A program made the position numbers and the translations under genes. The notes beneath the pieces are model-generated. The model made no database searches, was not told where the DNA came from, and saw only the letters and a list, made by a program, of their open reading frames with translations. Positions 1-13,814 of a DNA stretch of 64,000 bases are shown here, in pieces. Numbering within the stretch: position 1 is the first letter of the stretch; every line of letters starts with the position of its first letter. Source of the DNA: Daucus carota subsp. sativus (taxonomy: Eukaryota > Streptophyta > Magnoliopsida > Apiales > Apiaceae); contig NC_030384.2 in NCBI RefSeq assembly GCF_001625215.2, positions 37,854,390-37,918,389 on the forward strand, in the 5' to 3' direction.

Positions 1-274
1 CACAATTTATTTTCTTGCTAAATGATAATTTTTTATTCTTTCAACTTATTTTCCAAAATTAAGTTAATTTTGTTAAAAGGATAAAATAAATTATTTAGAA
101 TAATAAACATGTATTAAATATTTGTTATCTAAAAATATAAAATAAAATATAAAATTTTCTAATCGAAATATGTCCTTATTTTACTAAACGAGCCAAACAT
201 GCTTCAAATCGTGCTCTTTGCCATTCACCAATTAAATTTGAATTTTTTGCTTGAGTTAAATACATAATTATGAT
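1..274. other. AT-rich spacer, nothing recognised
   Basis: Strongly AT-rich with no open frame of note, no RNA gene and no repeat end that I can identify. It borders the palindromic element that starts at 275. Confidence 0.5.
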
Positions 275-824
275 GGGTTAATTATCTAGTTGGTCACTGA
301 AGTAGGTCTAATGTATCAAGTTGATCACTGAAGTGAAAACAGTACCAAGATGGTCACTAAAGTCATCATATATATCAAACAAGTATCTTAAATTATGAGT
401 TGAAGTAATAAAAATATTATTTATAAAATTTTACACATCATTTTTAAATGTTATCATAACCAACTAAAAAATTATGAATTCTAATATTTATTATAATATA
501 TTTAGATTTTATCAAGTTTATTTATTATTTATTTTTAATTAAAACAAAGAAAATAGTTATATAATAAAAAAAATAATAATAAATAATTTTGATAAAATTT
601 AAATATATTATCATAAATACCAGAAATCATAACCTTTGGTTGTGGTAACATTTAAAAATGATGTGTAAAATTTTATAAATAATATTTTTATTACTTGAAT
701 TCATATTTCAAAGTACTTGTTTGATATTTATGGTGATTTTAGTTATCATTTTGATACCGTTTTCACTTCAGTGAGCAATTTGATACATTAAGCCCATTTC
801 AATGACCAACTAGATAATTAACCC
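275..824. mobile_element. Palindromic (foldback) element, about 550 bp
   Basis: The left end begins GGGTTAATTATCTAGTTGG and the right end finishes with the reverse complement, CCAACTAGATAATTAACCC. The complementarity continues inward through both arms, including a run around 300-350 pairing with about 720-790 and AT-rich blocks pairing across a centre near 545. It therefore reads as almost one long hairpin. There is no coding potential. No clear target-site duplication is visible at the two borders, so the superfamily cannot be assigned; it is probably a non-autonomous DNA element. Confidence 0.75.
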
Positions 825-856
825 GAATAACTAACACTTACATGTTCTTATAAACT

Positions 857-1056
857 GGATTTGTTTTTTTGATTGTTATATTTTTATAACAGTCAAAACC
901 GAAAATATGACTAGTATAGAATTATTAAATTGTTAACTTTAAGATATTTTGCATTAGGATTTGATTTTTTGATTGTTATATTTTTATAACAGTCAAAACC
1001 GAAAATATGACTAGTATAGAATTATTAAATTGTTAACTTTAAGATATTTTGCATTA
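857..1056. repeat. 100-bp perfect-length tandem duplication, two units
   Basis: Unit one (857-956) and unit two (957-1056) both start GGATTTG and end GCATTA. They are nearly identical through the block ATAACAGTCAAAACCGAAAA and the run around AATTATTAAATTGTTAAC. The near identity suggests a recent local duplication. No gene lies in it. Confidence 0.9.
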
Positions 1057-1186
1057 GCTGACTTTGGCTTTCTAATTATATCATGTCATATTTATATAAT
1101 ATAATATAATTGAGTGTCGGTCTTATCGAAATATAAATCCAAACAGTTCAGTATTACATGATATGATATTTAGTTAGAGCATCTAC

Positions 1187-1997
1187 AGCGCTGTTCGTTA
1201 TAATTGTTGGTTAAATTGGACTTGTAACACATTAGGTAAAATTTGTTAAACTTGTAATAGCATCTCCAACGGCGCTGGTTATAATCGTTGGCTAAATTGG
1301 ACATATAAGACATTATGTAAAATTTACTGAACCTGTAAGACATTGTACTTCAATGGCATTGCCTATATTGGTTGACTATAATTTAAAAATAGAATGTTAC
1401 TAATATTTTAGTTTGTTAAAATAGAATATATCAGTTCAATATGGTAATAAATGATGTGCAATCATCCCACAGATTTCTTACAGACCTGTAGAGGTTCGAC
1501 AAATATAACCATTCATAAGAGGTTGGCTAAAATTATAGATAACAGATTCACGTGGTTGGAGTGTGACTTTTTTAAGAAGTTGGTTAAATTTTTTATATTT
1601 GGAATGCCAACTCACTTTTTAGCTAAAGGTTTTATATGGTTGGAGATGCTCTAAAACATTGTGCTTCAATGGTATTGGTTATATTGGTTGGTTATAATTT
1701 AAAAATAGTATGTTATTAATATTTAGATTGTTATAAATAGAATATATCAATTTATTATAGTAATAATTTATATGTAATCAGCGGGAAGGAGGAAAATAAA
1801 TTGCGGGAGATGGTGCGGGATTCACTACAGATCTGCAGTGGTTCGACAAATATAGTCATCCATAGGGGATGGTTATAATTATAACAATGGCTTGCGATGG
1901 TTGGAGTGGTGTTTTTTTGTAGACATTGACTAAATTTTTTAAATTTGGAAAACCAACTAGACCTTTAGCTAAATGCTTGTTATGATTGGAGATGCTT
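1187..1997. mobile_element. Tourist-like MITE interrupted by a relative (outer copy)
   Basis: The outer left end GAGCATCTACAG at 1187 is preceded by TTA (1184-1186). The outer right end GATTGGAGATGCTT finishes at 1997 and is followed by TTA (1998-2000). Three-base TTA duplications with GAGCATCTCCAAC-type ends fit the PIF/Harbinger (Tourist) group. The outer copy is split at 1257/1655: its left part resembles the left part of the inner copy, and its right part (from AACATTGTGCTTCAATGG) resumes where the inner copy reads GACATTGTACTTCAATGG. A related, opposite-oriented element lies at 31382-31776. Confidence 0.8.
1258..1651. mobile_element. Inner Tourist-like MITE nested in the outer copy
   Basis: The left end TAGCATCTCCAACGG is at 1258 and the right end TTGGAGATGCTC finishes at 1651. 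It is flanked by TAA on both sides (1255-1257 and 1652-1654), which is the expected 3-bp duplication. It contains a 67-codon open stretch with no sign of being a gene. Its interior matches the element at 31382-31776 in reverse orientation, for example the block around ACAGACCTGTAGAGGTTCG. Confidence 0.82.
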
Positions 1998-2000
1998 TTA

Positions 2001-3440
2001 ATTAGACACTGCTCTTAATTGGACACGGTTTTATTTTGGAAAATACCTTACACCTAAAATATACTGAGAAACACGTCTAAATCACGTTTCAAATTTTGTT
2101 CAACACTTTCCGTATATACAAGTTCCAGTCACCCAACGGAGGCCGTTTGAAACTTCTTATTTTTAAATCCGAGACCAATCGGATGGTCCAAGTATTTGAT
2201 TTATTTATTTTCAGTTTGTATTTTTCAATTTGTTTCATAACATCTGGATTCGACTTTAACTTGTCTCGAAAAATATTAGACCACACTTACAATAAGTCTA
2301 AATAATCAAATAAAAAAAAAGCCTTATTTTAGTCCAATATCTTGGTTCGTACAAAATAAGATAGGTCAAATATTATTTATTCCATGTGAATAGAATATCG
2401 ATTAGCTTTATAGCCGGTTTGGCTGAGCTTATGACTTAACGTGACTTATCTGATAAGGTGGGATTTTAAAATGTATTTTTGATTAGTTTTAACTCATTAA
2501 CGATTTATAGGTTATTAAAAATATAATAATAAAAAAAAGTGTTTTATGGGTAAATTATGACTTATGAATAATTTTTATTAAAAAAATTTAAGTAACTGAA
2601 AAAATACCTCAAACTAACTTATGCTTTTAAGTCGACTTCTTCTGATTTTAAACCGGCTTTAAATAAACAGATATTTTTTTAACTTAAAATTGTAAACAGG
2701 TGGACAATTTTTCAGCTTTGGATATCAGCATGTTATTGTGGACTTTCTAGTTATTGCTCAATGTCCAATCTTAAGCCCAAACATATACTCCTGGTCGAGC
2801 CCAACGCATGCTGCTGCAACGTCTCCCTAACTCCCTTTTTACCTATCCGAAGAAGTTACCAATTTTTTAGAAGAAAAATGACAAGTATTTTGAAAAGTCA
2901 TCCCAAATTTTTTTCAGATATAATTAATAATATATGATTGCTCCACTTAATATTAACAACGAGATCCATATATGCACACAAATCACCTTACAAAAGTAAT
3001 TCCTAACTATTAAAAGATTTTTTTGGCTGGTAAAGATTTAAAAAAAACAAAAAATTATAAATTCTGCAACAAAATCACTCATGTCCGGTAATACAAGAGG
3101 AGCCATTGAAAAGTTGCTGAACATCATGAATATTTTTGGCACTAATATAGCTATTCATCGTAGGTAAAATTTGGAAATAAATTTTGGATAGATAGTATTT
3201 TTATTTTTAGTATAGATCAAACCGTCATAGAAAATGATTTTGATTTCCAATTGTGGACTGTTTTTTGTTTCGGATCTTTCAACTCCAACTTTAGGTTCAT
3301 ATGAAAAATTATTACTATATTTTATTAGCGATGATTTTGTGTCATGTATGATAATTTGTAAAGACAGGGACCTAATTGAAAAAACCGAAAAGTTCGAGGA
3401 GTACTCAATTCATCAACCCACAGTTTTTTATTTCGCGAAA
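2001..3440. other. Spacer upstream of RPL10, with one possible small MITE
   Basis: AT-rich spacer. At 2412-2658 the ends AGCCGGTTT and AAACCGGCT form a short inverted repeat around about 247 bp, which could be a degraded DNA element, but I see no convincing target duplication. The open frames at 2096-2305 and 3234-3476 lack any recognisable domain and are treated as chance. Confidence 0.45.
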
Positions 3441-3457
3441 TATATCCACAAAGTTAT

Positions 3458-3519
3458 TGGGCTCACAGGGACATAGGGTTGGGATATAAGCTTCTCCGTT
3501 GGACCTGTGCTTAGGGTTT
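3458..3519 (+). promoter_or_regulatory. RPL10 core promoter: site II element and telo-box
   Basis: TGGGCT at 3458-3463 matches the plant site II element (TGGGCY). TTAGGGTTT at 3511-3519 is the reverse complement of the telo-box AAACCCTAA and sits 18 bp before the RPL10 start codon. A weak TATA-like GATATAAG lies at 3483-3490. The pair of a telo-box with site II elements is known from many plant ribosomal protein and cell-cycle promoters, where it drives expression in dividing cells. The same telo-box probably lies in or next to the 5' UTR. Function is inferred from sequence alone. Confidence 0.7.
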
Positions 3520-3536
3520 CGAAGCCGCATTTCGCC

Positions 3537-5372
<1,836 letters not shown>

Positions 5373-6581
5373 AGAATCCTATTCAATTTTGAGGTGTTAT
5401 CAGAGTTGGATCATCTTGCATTTCTAGTTATCTACCCTTGCTAGTTTTTATTTTCCGAACTCTGTGTGAAAGAGCTACTATGTTGCTACCATTTACTTAA
5501 TTCGCAGTTTCTTCGTGATTTTGTTACTTTGCAATACTAATGAATATCAATTATGATGCTGTTATTACTTTTGAAATGGTCTTGTTGCTTTTTTTTTTGG
5601 TAGAGTAGTTGACTGCATTTGTTTCTTAATACTCAGCTACTTGTTTGTTTATCGTTTATGTTTTGGATCATCATGATCAAGTTATATTAATTGTTATGTA
5701 TGAGGAGGCTCCTCAGTTTGAAACTTTTTTATTGTTTTATAAAAGAAATTAAACACTCCTTATAATATTAATTGAAATTATCTTTTATTCTGTGTAGAGA
5801 AATAGGGTTTAGTCTTTTTCCTGACCGGGGACAAAATGTGTGACTAGCTCTTGTGCTAAATAAAATATATTTTTTGACTTATTTTTTTGTGAATAATAAG
5901 AGAGGAAAATATGTTACATCATTATACCACGGACAATGTTAATTGTGACTGGTTATTTTACTGTTATTGTATAGAATATTGATATTTATATTCTTAAGTA
6001 TACACATACAAGATTCTAATTCATAATTTTTTCAATGGTAAACACTTTGTTGTCGAAATTCATCATTATGAATTTCTGACTGAAATTTATTCTATGTATT
6101 CTTTACTTCATCCTGATGAACTACAGATGCGCAAACAGTCTGAATTTGAATTGTCGAACGATGAGATAACTCAAATAATAAACACTTATTTTGTGACTTT
6201 TTGTCGTCAGTTGTAATGAATATAAATTTAATTATTTTTTTGAAATGGGAATATAAATTTAATTATTGAAAATTAGAATGGATAATAAAAAATTTTGGTC
6301 ATCCTAAACTCTGATACTGTTGTTATGTGACTTCTGACAAAAAAGGCTTTTCTAAAGTTTAGCATCTCACGTGTTTAAATGTGCTCTGTGAAGATCATTT
6401 TTACTAGTATATTAATACAAATGCCTATGTTATAATAATTACTATTTAACAGCCTAATATTACAGTTTAGGCCCCAAACACTTCTATGAAAAACAATGAA
6501 ATTCCTCTCACATTTCGAATTCTAGCGAGTAATTTGAGATTCTAATGAGAAAATGAAAGAAAAACAAAGAAGAGACTACAT
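5373..6581. other. Intergenic region between RPL10 and the DnaJ-like gene
   Basis: This holds the 3' UTR of RPL10 and the 3' flank of the convergent DnaJ-like gene. It is AT-rich and I see no further gene, RNA gene or complete repeat element. Confidence 0.5.
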
Positions 6582-8151
6582 TTACCAACAAGAGTCGTGT
6601 AAAATGTTATAAACATCTGATCTTTGTTCATCTGTAAGTTGCCTAGGAAACTCTACTTCAAATTTAACTATCAGGTCACCCCTTTCTCCAGGTTCTTTGG
6701 CCTTTGGCATTCCCTGCCCTGCTACTATCTTCTCATACCCGGGATATATCACATCTTCCATTGTTATCATCGTCTTCTCTCCGCCTAATAGAGGCACTGA
6801 AAGTCTGCAACCAGTAAGCGCTTCTACCAGGGGAATCTCTATTTCGAATACCAAATCATTGCCATCTTTTCTGAACAAAAGGTGGTTGTTCTCTGCAATC
6901 AAGAATACAACGTCTCCTGTTTCACCTCCTGGTACCTCATTTCCCTTGCCCTCGAAAGTAATCTTTGTGCCATTTCTCCACCCGGGCTTCACGTTTATTG
7001 TGAGCACTTCGTCTTCTTGCACTATTTCTCTGTTGTATGCATACAAACAAGATGACAAGAAACAAACCAGACGAAACTTGAAGGTCCAAATCATCTAAAC
7101 CATTTATGTATGAACAATTACTAAAAAATTAACTTAATTGACAGGAAAGAGTATGTTGTAATATGTTGCTCACCTGTTGTCTGTGACAACATCTCTTGTG
7201 ATCTTAACCTTCTTAACACACCCGAAGCATATCTCCTCAAGAGTGCAAGCAAGCTTCTTCTCAACCACTGGAGGTTTGATTACCCCGGAGGAGTTAGAAT
7301 ACATAATCTTGGTGCTCATAGTTCTAGGGAGTGGGCTTGGCTGTCTCCGTATTCCATCCACACTATTCCTGCCAAAAATGTTCTGGCTCGTGCTTTTCGG
7401 GAGAGATGACAGATTCCCTGACATGGTATCTGTTGCACGTCCCAGTGGCTGTGAATAACTGGAGCGACGAGAGGCATGATGGCCCTTATGGTTGAACAAA
7501 TTCCCACTTAATCCTCGGAGAGCACCAGTGCCATTGTTCTGTTCATTCTTGTCACTATTGAGCTGAAATAATTGCAGACATAAAATCATTAGAGTATTTG
7601 CAACACATCTTGATTTGTTAATATGATCAGCTAATTAGCCTAAACACATAATGATCAATATTCTAAGACCAAGTCACTGGTAAATTAAGAATCACAAACT
7701 GAATTTCCTCAATCAACAAAGAAAGTCGCAATTTTTAAGAAATATCAGAACAATTTTTGGTTAGAGATTATCTTTTTCTTTCAGAGTTTCGAAAGAGGAT
7801 GTAAACCAGAGGGACATCACCCGTGAATGAGCCACCACATTTGCGGACCGTTAAATAAAATACGAAAACTTCTCGATCACACATACATTAGAACTCCACA
7901 TTTAATTCATAAAAAGGGTACCCTGAAATTCAAGAGACATGCAAGATTAGGCATAATTATAGTACCTTGGGAGATTTGAGGTCCTCTGATTTGTGCTTCT
8001 TGTTGATGGCATGATCAAGCTTATGACGACTGGATGATTTCTTGAGCTTCATTGTAAGAAAAGCTTTGCATGATTTACAAACATTTGCTAAACGATGGAT
8101 ATGCATGCGACACTGCTCAGTAGACCGCGGTTTCGAACCAATATCGGTCAT
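6582..8151 (-). CDS. J-domain-less HSP40/DnaJ substrate-binding protein
   Basis: Protein of 340 residues with the C-terminal peptide-binding domains of class II DnaJ co-chaperones but no J domain. Exons on the minus strand: 8151-7966, 7562-7174, 7029-6582; they join in frame. Residues 1-62 are basic with a Cys pair in HRLANVCKSCKAF. Residues 63-160 are Ser/Arg-rich and look disordered. C-terminal domain I starts near 166 (LACTLEEICFG) and domain II near 256 (NDLVFEIEIPLVEALTGC), followed by GERGDLIVKFEVEFPRQL. No HPD motif is present in any exon, and there is no upstream exon signal before the ATG at 8151. Known J-less proteins of this type exist in plants (Arabidopsis At1g44160 is the one I recall). 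It probably binds unfolded clients without stimulating Hsp70, or works with a J-domain partner; this is inference. A codon GTG nine bases upstream is not needed as a start. Confidence 0.9.
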
Positions 8152-10580
8152 TGCAGCCACAAAACTCAGATAAATAATTCAACAGCAAGAGAAACAAAGA
8201 TTTATGCGTTTCTTGGGTTGATTTGGAAAGAAGATGGAAAGGTTTGTTTATATTAGCATGTTCATGTGCTTTCCTTTCAAGTCTTGATGTTATTTCTTTA
8301 TTTAAAAAATACCCAAATATTTATTACTCATATTATACTAGTCATAATTTAGAATAGCATATTCCTAAAGTATCTCAAAATTTTATTCCTATTTTTTCAT
8401 AAGTGACACACTTATGTATATACGAAATGGCATTATTATTATAATATGTATGATCAATCAAACATCATTAACTAGTATTTAAGAAAATAATTTTTAAAAA
8501 CCTAATATTTGACGATTAAAAAAAACCCTTATATTTAACACTACACAATAGTGTAGGATCTTTGGACCAGGTAATCGGTTAACCGAGACGGCATGCTGCA
8601 AGAATACGAGAAACGGGACAAAGCAGGCATAATAATTTTGTTGCAAATAAATACAAGTAGGTATTTTCATTATTTGTATTCCCTCCGATTCTTGGAACTG
8701 TGTGGGAAGTTGGATAATTTTTTGGATACGATTTTATGAAATTGTGAGAACGGGTATGAGTGTCTTTTGCTATCGACTGTACTTCGTGTCCGCACTCCGA
8801 CTTACCTCATGATGTTAATTCGAAAATATATATTAAAAAAATTTATGTTACTTCTTCTGTTTTAAATTAGATATTATGTAATATGTTTTTAATTAAATTT
8901 TAACTGAAATCTTATGTATTAAAATATATAGTATTATTAAATAATACTTCTTCCATTCTAAATATTTGTTTTTTTTTTCTTTTGATAGGTATTTTGAAGG
9001 ATAATATAAATAAAAATATAATCTTTAAAAAGAATTTCTAAATGAAATATTATATCATTATTTTTATTATATTTCTAATTATGTGGTCGAAACGTATTAA
9101 AATTTCTGCTAAATAGGCTTTTAAATTTTTATAAGAAAAAAAAAAGGGTTTCAATCTGGATTTGTGCCAAGGTTCGAAATATATATATTATTTTTTTTTT
9201 TGAAAAAATATATATATTATTTTTAAGTAATGATCGTTTCCGTATTTGTCTTGTACGAGTAATGGTAATGGTAATGGTAAATAATAAAAGAGAATGATGT
9301 CCGAAGACTCCGAACAGTTGAAAGAGGTTTCAAAATATTGACAGGAATACCAAGGTTTGAATCCCTCCACCAGTGGGTCCGTATTCACTCTTGCGTAACA
9401 AATTAAATTATTTTAAAATATATATTTTTCAGTTTCTTAAAATTATACAATTTTTTTTTTTAAATTCACACAAATTTAGGTTAATTTATTAGAAAAAAAA
9501 GTCAAAACTGGGATGTAATCACAGTCCACGGAGTAACATTAACCTCAATTCTTTCCTTAATATTGAAATAGGTTAAGGTAAAATAAAAAAAATCAAGCAT
9601 ATAACTTAAAACAAAATCTCCTGTAACCTGTAAAACTGAGTTCTAATATCTCCCCAAAAATCTCAAAAAGTTATGATTTTTTTCGATTCTATTATATTCA
9701 AATTTCAATTATATGATCAAATTATCAAAATTGGAATTCCAAAATCCCCATAAAAAATAAATAGTCGGCACCTTTCAAACACCATCTCATATCTTAATTT
9801 CAGCCTCAACCTAAATTGTTATCCATTTTTTATCAACAGTATTAAGACTTAAATTCTAACATATAATTATTAGGATATAAATAATTAGAGATAATACAAA
9901 CCGAATTATTTGTTAAGAAGTTCGAATCAAGTTATTTGTTAAAAAATTTAAGATCTAATGAATAAGTTCTTCTCCGGTTCGACAAAACCCCAGTTTGCAT
10001 TTAAGTGAAAAATTTCATGTATAACAAAAATTAAAAGAAATCATGTATAACAAATTTATTAAATCAAGTTTCATTGAGTGTTTAACTTAAATTGATTCAG
10101 GATTAATTCATATTGATTCAATTCATCGAGATTGAATACGACTTGATAAAATATAATATGCAGGACATTCTTTCTTGTTTCTATTACACTAACAAATAAT
10201 ATATTTAAATTTTATGTTCTATGTAGGCCTAATTTCCTTTATCATTCAATATAGGTTTGGGCGATTTTTCGTTCAATATTCTAATCTGGACAAAGCCGAA
10301 ATGAAACTTTTTAACCGAAATCTTATGAGAAAACGAAAAATCGAACTGTATTATAACATTATTTTTTATTTAAATAAAGAACACGGCACAACATCAACGA
10401 AAAAGTCAAATTCAGTTTACTTTTCAAGATTTCACTTCAGGCAACAAGTAAACGAAGAAGAAAAAAGGAGCAGACTAGTACAACAAGTGTTGCTCACTTT
10501 CCTACACAGAGAGACACGGACAGAGTACAGAGAGTGCACTTGGCTGTTTGACCAAAAAGCAGAAGAAGCTGATTTTTAGT
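8152..10580. other. Spacer between divergent DnaJ-like and aspartic protease genes
   Basis: The two genes are transcribed away from each other, so both promoters should lie here. The DNA is AT-rich with short low-complexity runs. An ATG-poor open stretch at 10214-10580 runs into the protease start and is most likely its 5' UTR. No confident element, RNA gene or further gene was seen. Confidence 0.5.
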
Positions 10581-13500
10581 ATGTATCTTCCATTCTTATA
10601 CACCCTTTTGCTTTTACTAACTTCACTTGAACAACCCATCTCAGCTGCTAATCAGCCTCATCGCTATGCCAACAAACACGGACCCTCTTCTGTTATTTTT
10701 CCTGTTACTGGCAACGTTTATCCAAAAGGGTATGTGGTATTCAACTTCATCTTTTCTGGGTTTTTCGTATTTTCTGTGATTATTCATTCTTGATTCTGTT
10801 GTGGACTTGTGGGTTTATCAGTTTTTTACTTTGTTTTTGGTTGGTGTTTGTTTAAAGTTGTCTGCTATTGTTTTTTGTATGCTGGAAATTCTTATTGATT
10901 TGATACTGCAATTCTTGAAGAAAATTGTGATCTTTGAAAATTTTGGCATTGAAAATGTGAAGAGTAATGCTAGAGGTTCCAAACAATTGTGATTTACCTG
11001 ATGGTCATCGAATGATGATGTTACTGTAAATGATTAGGTTAATGCTTTTGTTGGTGATACATTGACACTGCCACATTTGGTTGCACGATTTGTTAATTGT
11101 CCTGGAAAGTGTCTGCTATCGATCCTTACCGGAAGTGTGAATTAAATCTCGGACATAGTGTAGTTATTTGTCCTCTTTGTATGTAAAATATATAACTATG
11201 TAAGGGTACAAATAATTGTATATGTTTATAACTCATATGGTTAAGCTTTCCACAACTTCAACCTGAATAAATTATCGCTTGCTTTGGTTTCATCTTTGCA
11301 ACTCTTGATAAGCTGTACTACTGTACAGTTGCAAAATCTACATTAAAGAAAATTGTGTATTGTATGAAAGCTAATTTGTTTCCATCCACCAAGATATGTC
11401 ACAGTTCTGTGATTTCTTCTCTTTTTAGTTCTCGCATTCGGTATGAAATTCGTTCATATTGTTTTTGGTTTTTTTAATGTTTTCCTTTACAATATCTGTA
11501 TCCCTTTATGTTTATTCTTTATTCTATTGTATTGGTCCTTTGTGTTGCCTGTTACGAAATTCTTCACTTAATCCTATTTTACATTAGGTACTTTCATGTG
11601 ACTATAAAAATAGGTCACCCTGCCAAAGCTTACTTCCTCGATATAGACACGGGCAGTGATCTCACTTGGCTCCAATGTGATGCTCCGTGTACAAAGTGCA
11701 TACCGGTAATTCATACTTACTCTGCAATCATGGATGTACACTACACTAGAAAGATACCCAATCTTAATCAGTTGAAGATATGATATATTGTGCATTTTGG
11801 AGCCGAAATCACTGTAGTCACATGGTTTTCTTGATAAAATTTCCAAGTTCTGGTCATGCAAGTCATTGCAAAAAAAAATGTCTTTATATTTTTTCATCAA
11901 TTGCAATCAATTTTCTTTAATTAGACAACCTATGATTTCTTGGACTCTGTTTCTTTGTGCAGGCCCCTCACACTCCCTACAAGCCAACCAAAGACCTGGT
12001 TAGATGTAGGGATCCATTATGTGCGTCACTTCAGTCTCCGGAAAACCTTCCTTGTGGAACTCCAGAAGAGCAATGTGATTATGAAGTCGGATATGCTGAT
12101 CATGGTTCATCTATGGGTGTGCTTGTCAAAGATTTTATTTCATTAACTTTAACTAATGGTAGTATACTTGGTCCCCGCCTTGCTTTTGGGTATGTAGTTT
12201 GCTCTCAAACCATTTTCTGAACTTTTATGAAAAATCATGTACATGCAGCATATTGGCTATGTACGTTAAATAGGATTCCCGTTACCCTGATCTTATTATT
12301 TTGTTTCTCTATAAATATATAGCTGTTTATCGTGGTTTAGTTCTGGTCTTGGTCACCTTATCTTTTTTCTTATCGCCACATTTATATTTTAGTTTTTGAT
12401 TTTTGTTTAGGATTAATTCCACAAACATAATACTTACCATGTTGTGTCTTCATATCGTTTTACCTATGTAGCTGTGGTTATAATCAAGAAGTTGCAGATT
12501 CAGTGCATCCACCTTACACCGATGGAGTCCTCGGCCTCGGGAAAGGAAAATCAAGTATTGTAGGACAGATTTTTAACCTGGGTTTAACACAAAATGTCGT
12601 TGGTCATTGCTTGAGTGGCCATGGGGGAGGTTTCCTATTTCTGGGAAATGATCTTCTTCCTTCTTCTGGAGTCATCTGGATGCCGATGTCAAGCAAATCT
12701 ATAGGGTTAGAAGCTCTAGATCACATTTTTTTTTACTATGGTATTTTTTTAGACATATTGTAATATTTGGATACTATATATGGTTCCAACAGGAACCACT
12801 ACTCTTTAGGAAATGCCGAACTCCTATTCGGTGGCAAGGCTACTGGGGTAAAGGGTCTCAACATGGTATTTGATAGTGGAAGTACATACACCTACTTCAA
12901 TTCTCAAGCCTACAAAGCTTTATTTTCTTTGGTGAGATGTAAACCGACGCACCAGTTTAGCACTGATCTTATTATTTTTCTCTCTTCTTTTTTTCCTTAA
13001 AAAATTATGAATTTGTATTTTTGACATCTGTAAGTCATTCTCATCTACTTTGCCCAAGCTAATCTTTTGTTAGACGATTGCAGATAAAGAAGGAAGTCAA
13101 TGGTAAAAATTTGAATGAGGCAAATGATGATAAAAGCCTCCCAGTGTGCTGGAAAGGCACCAAACCTTTTAGATCCATTCGCGATGTCAGTAATTTATTC
13201 AAGCCATTAGCTCTGAGTTTTACCAAATCCAAAACTGCTCAGCTCCAAATGCCACCTGAAGCTTATCTTATTGTCACTGTAAGTAGATTTTCAGTATTGT
13301 TCTTTCCTTGTTCTGTTTCTTTGAAGCTACAACACGTAAATAACCAAAACTGAATCATTCAAGTGTAAATTTTTTTGTTTTAGGATAAAGGAAACGTGTG
13401 TTTAGGTATCATGGATGGCTCCGAAGTTGGACTAGAAGACTTCAATATTATAGGAGGTACATACTTGAGCATATTTTGCACCTCAAACCTGTCATTACCA

Positions 13501-13814
13501 TTCTGACATAACGAGTTTGTTTAAATGCTTTAATTTTGTAATTTTCACTTGCCATTGTCAGACATTTCGCTGCAAGATAAAATTGTGATATTTGATAATG
13601 AGAAACAGCGTATTGGATGGGCTACTGCAAATTGCGAAAGACTTCCCAAGTCGTGAGCCATTCTCATGCTCTTTACATTTTTTAACTGCATTTTAAACAA
13701 AGTGCAACGCTCACCACAGTTTCTTACCATGTTTATAACAGTGTGGATCATGAAGCAACTCAGAATTTTCTGCATTCATATGGAGTTGACTCTGGTATCT
13801 TGCAGGACTATTGA
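10581..13814 (+). CDS. Pepsin-like aspartic protease (family A1, nucellin/Asp1-like)
   Basis: Secreted or vacuolar aspartic endopeptidase, 432 residues. Nine exons: 10581-10729, 11588-11705, 11963-12189, 12472-12705, 12793-12931, 13084-13278, 13384-13456, 13562-13652, 13742-13814; all junctions keep frame. Residues 1-23 form a hydrophobic signal peptide (YLPFLYTLLLLLTSLEQ). The first catalytic motif is DTGSDLTWLQCDAPC with Asp near residue 70; the second is VFDSGSTYTYF with Asp near 270. FGCGYNQ and DGVLGLGKGKSS are typical of plant nucellin-like proteases. It has no plant-specific (saposin-like) insert and only a short segment before the catalytic domain. The last exon rests on a GTGAGC donor at 13653; without splicing the frame would stop at 13656 after RLPKS. 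Close to Asp1/aspartyl protease family members; substrate unknown. Confidence 0.93.

Noticed and set aside
3234..3476. 80-codon open frame upstream of RPL10
   Set aside because: No domain, and it overlaps the promoter with site II element; likely chance.
9340..9385. B-box-like GGTTTGAATCCCTCC, possible SINE
   Set aside because: No matching A box at the right spacing and no poly(A) tail or target duplication.
13654..13656. Stop codon ending the aspartic protease after RLPKS
   Set aside because: A consensus GTGAGC donor overlaps it and a downstream exon continues in frame (VDHEATQNFLHSYGVDSG), as in related proteases; kept only as an alternative.
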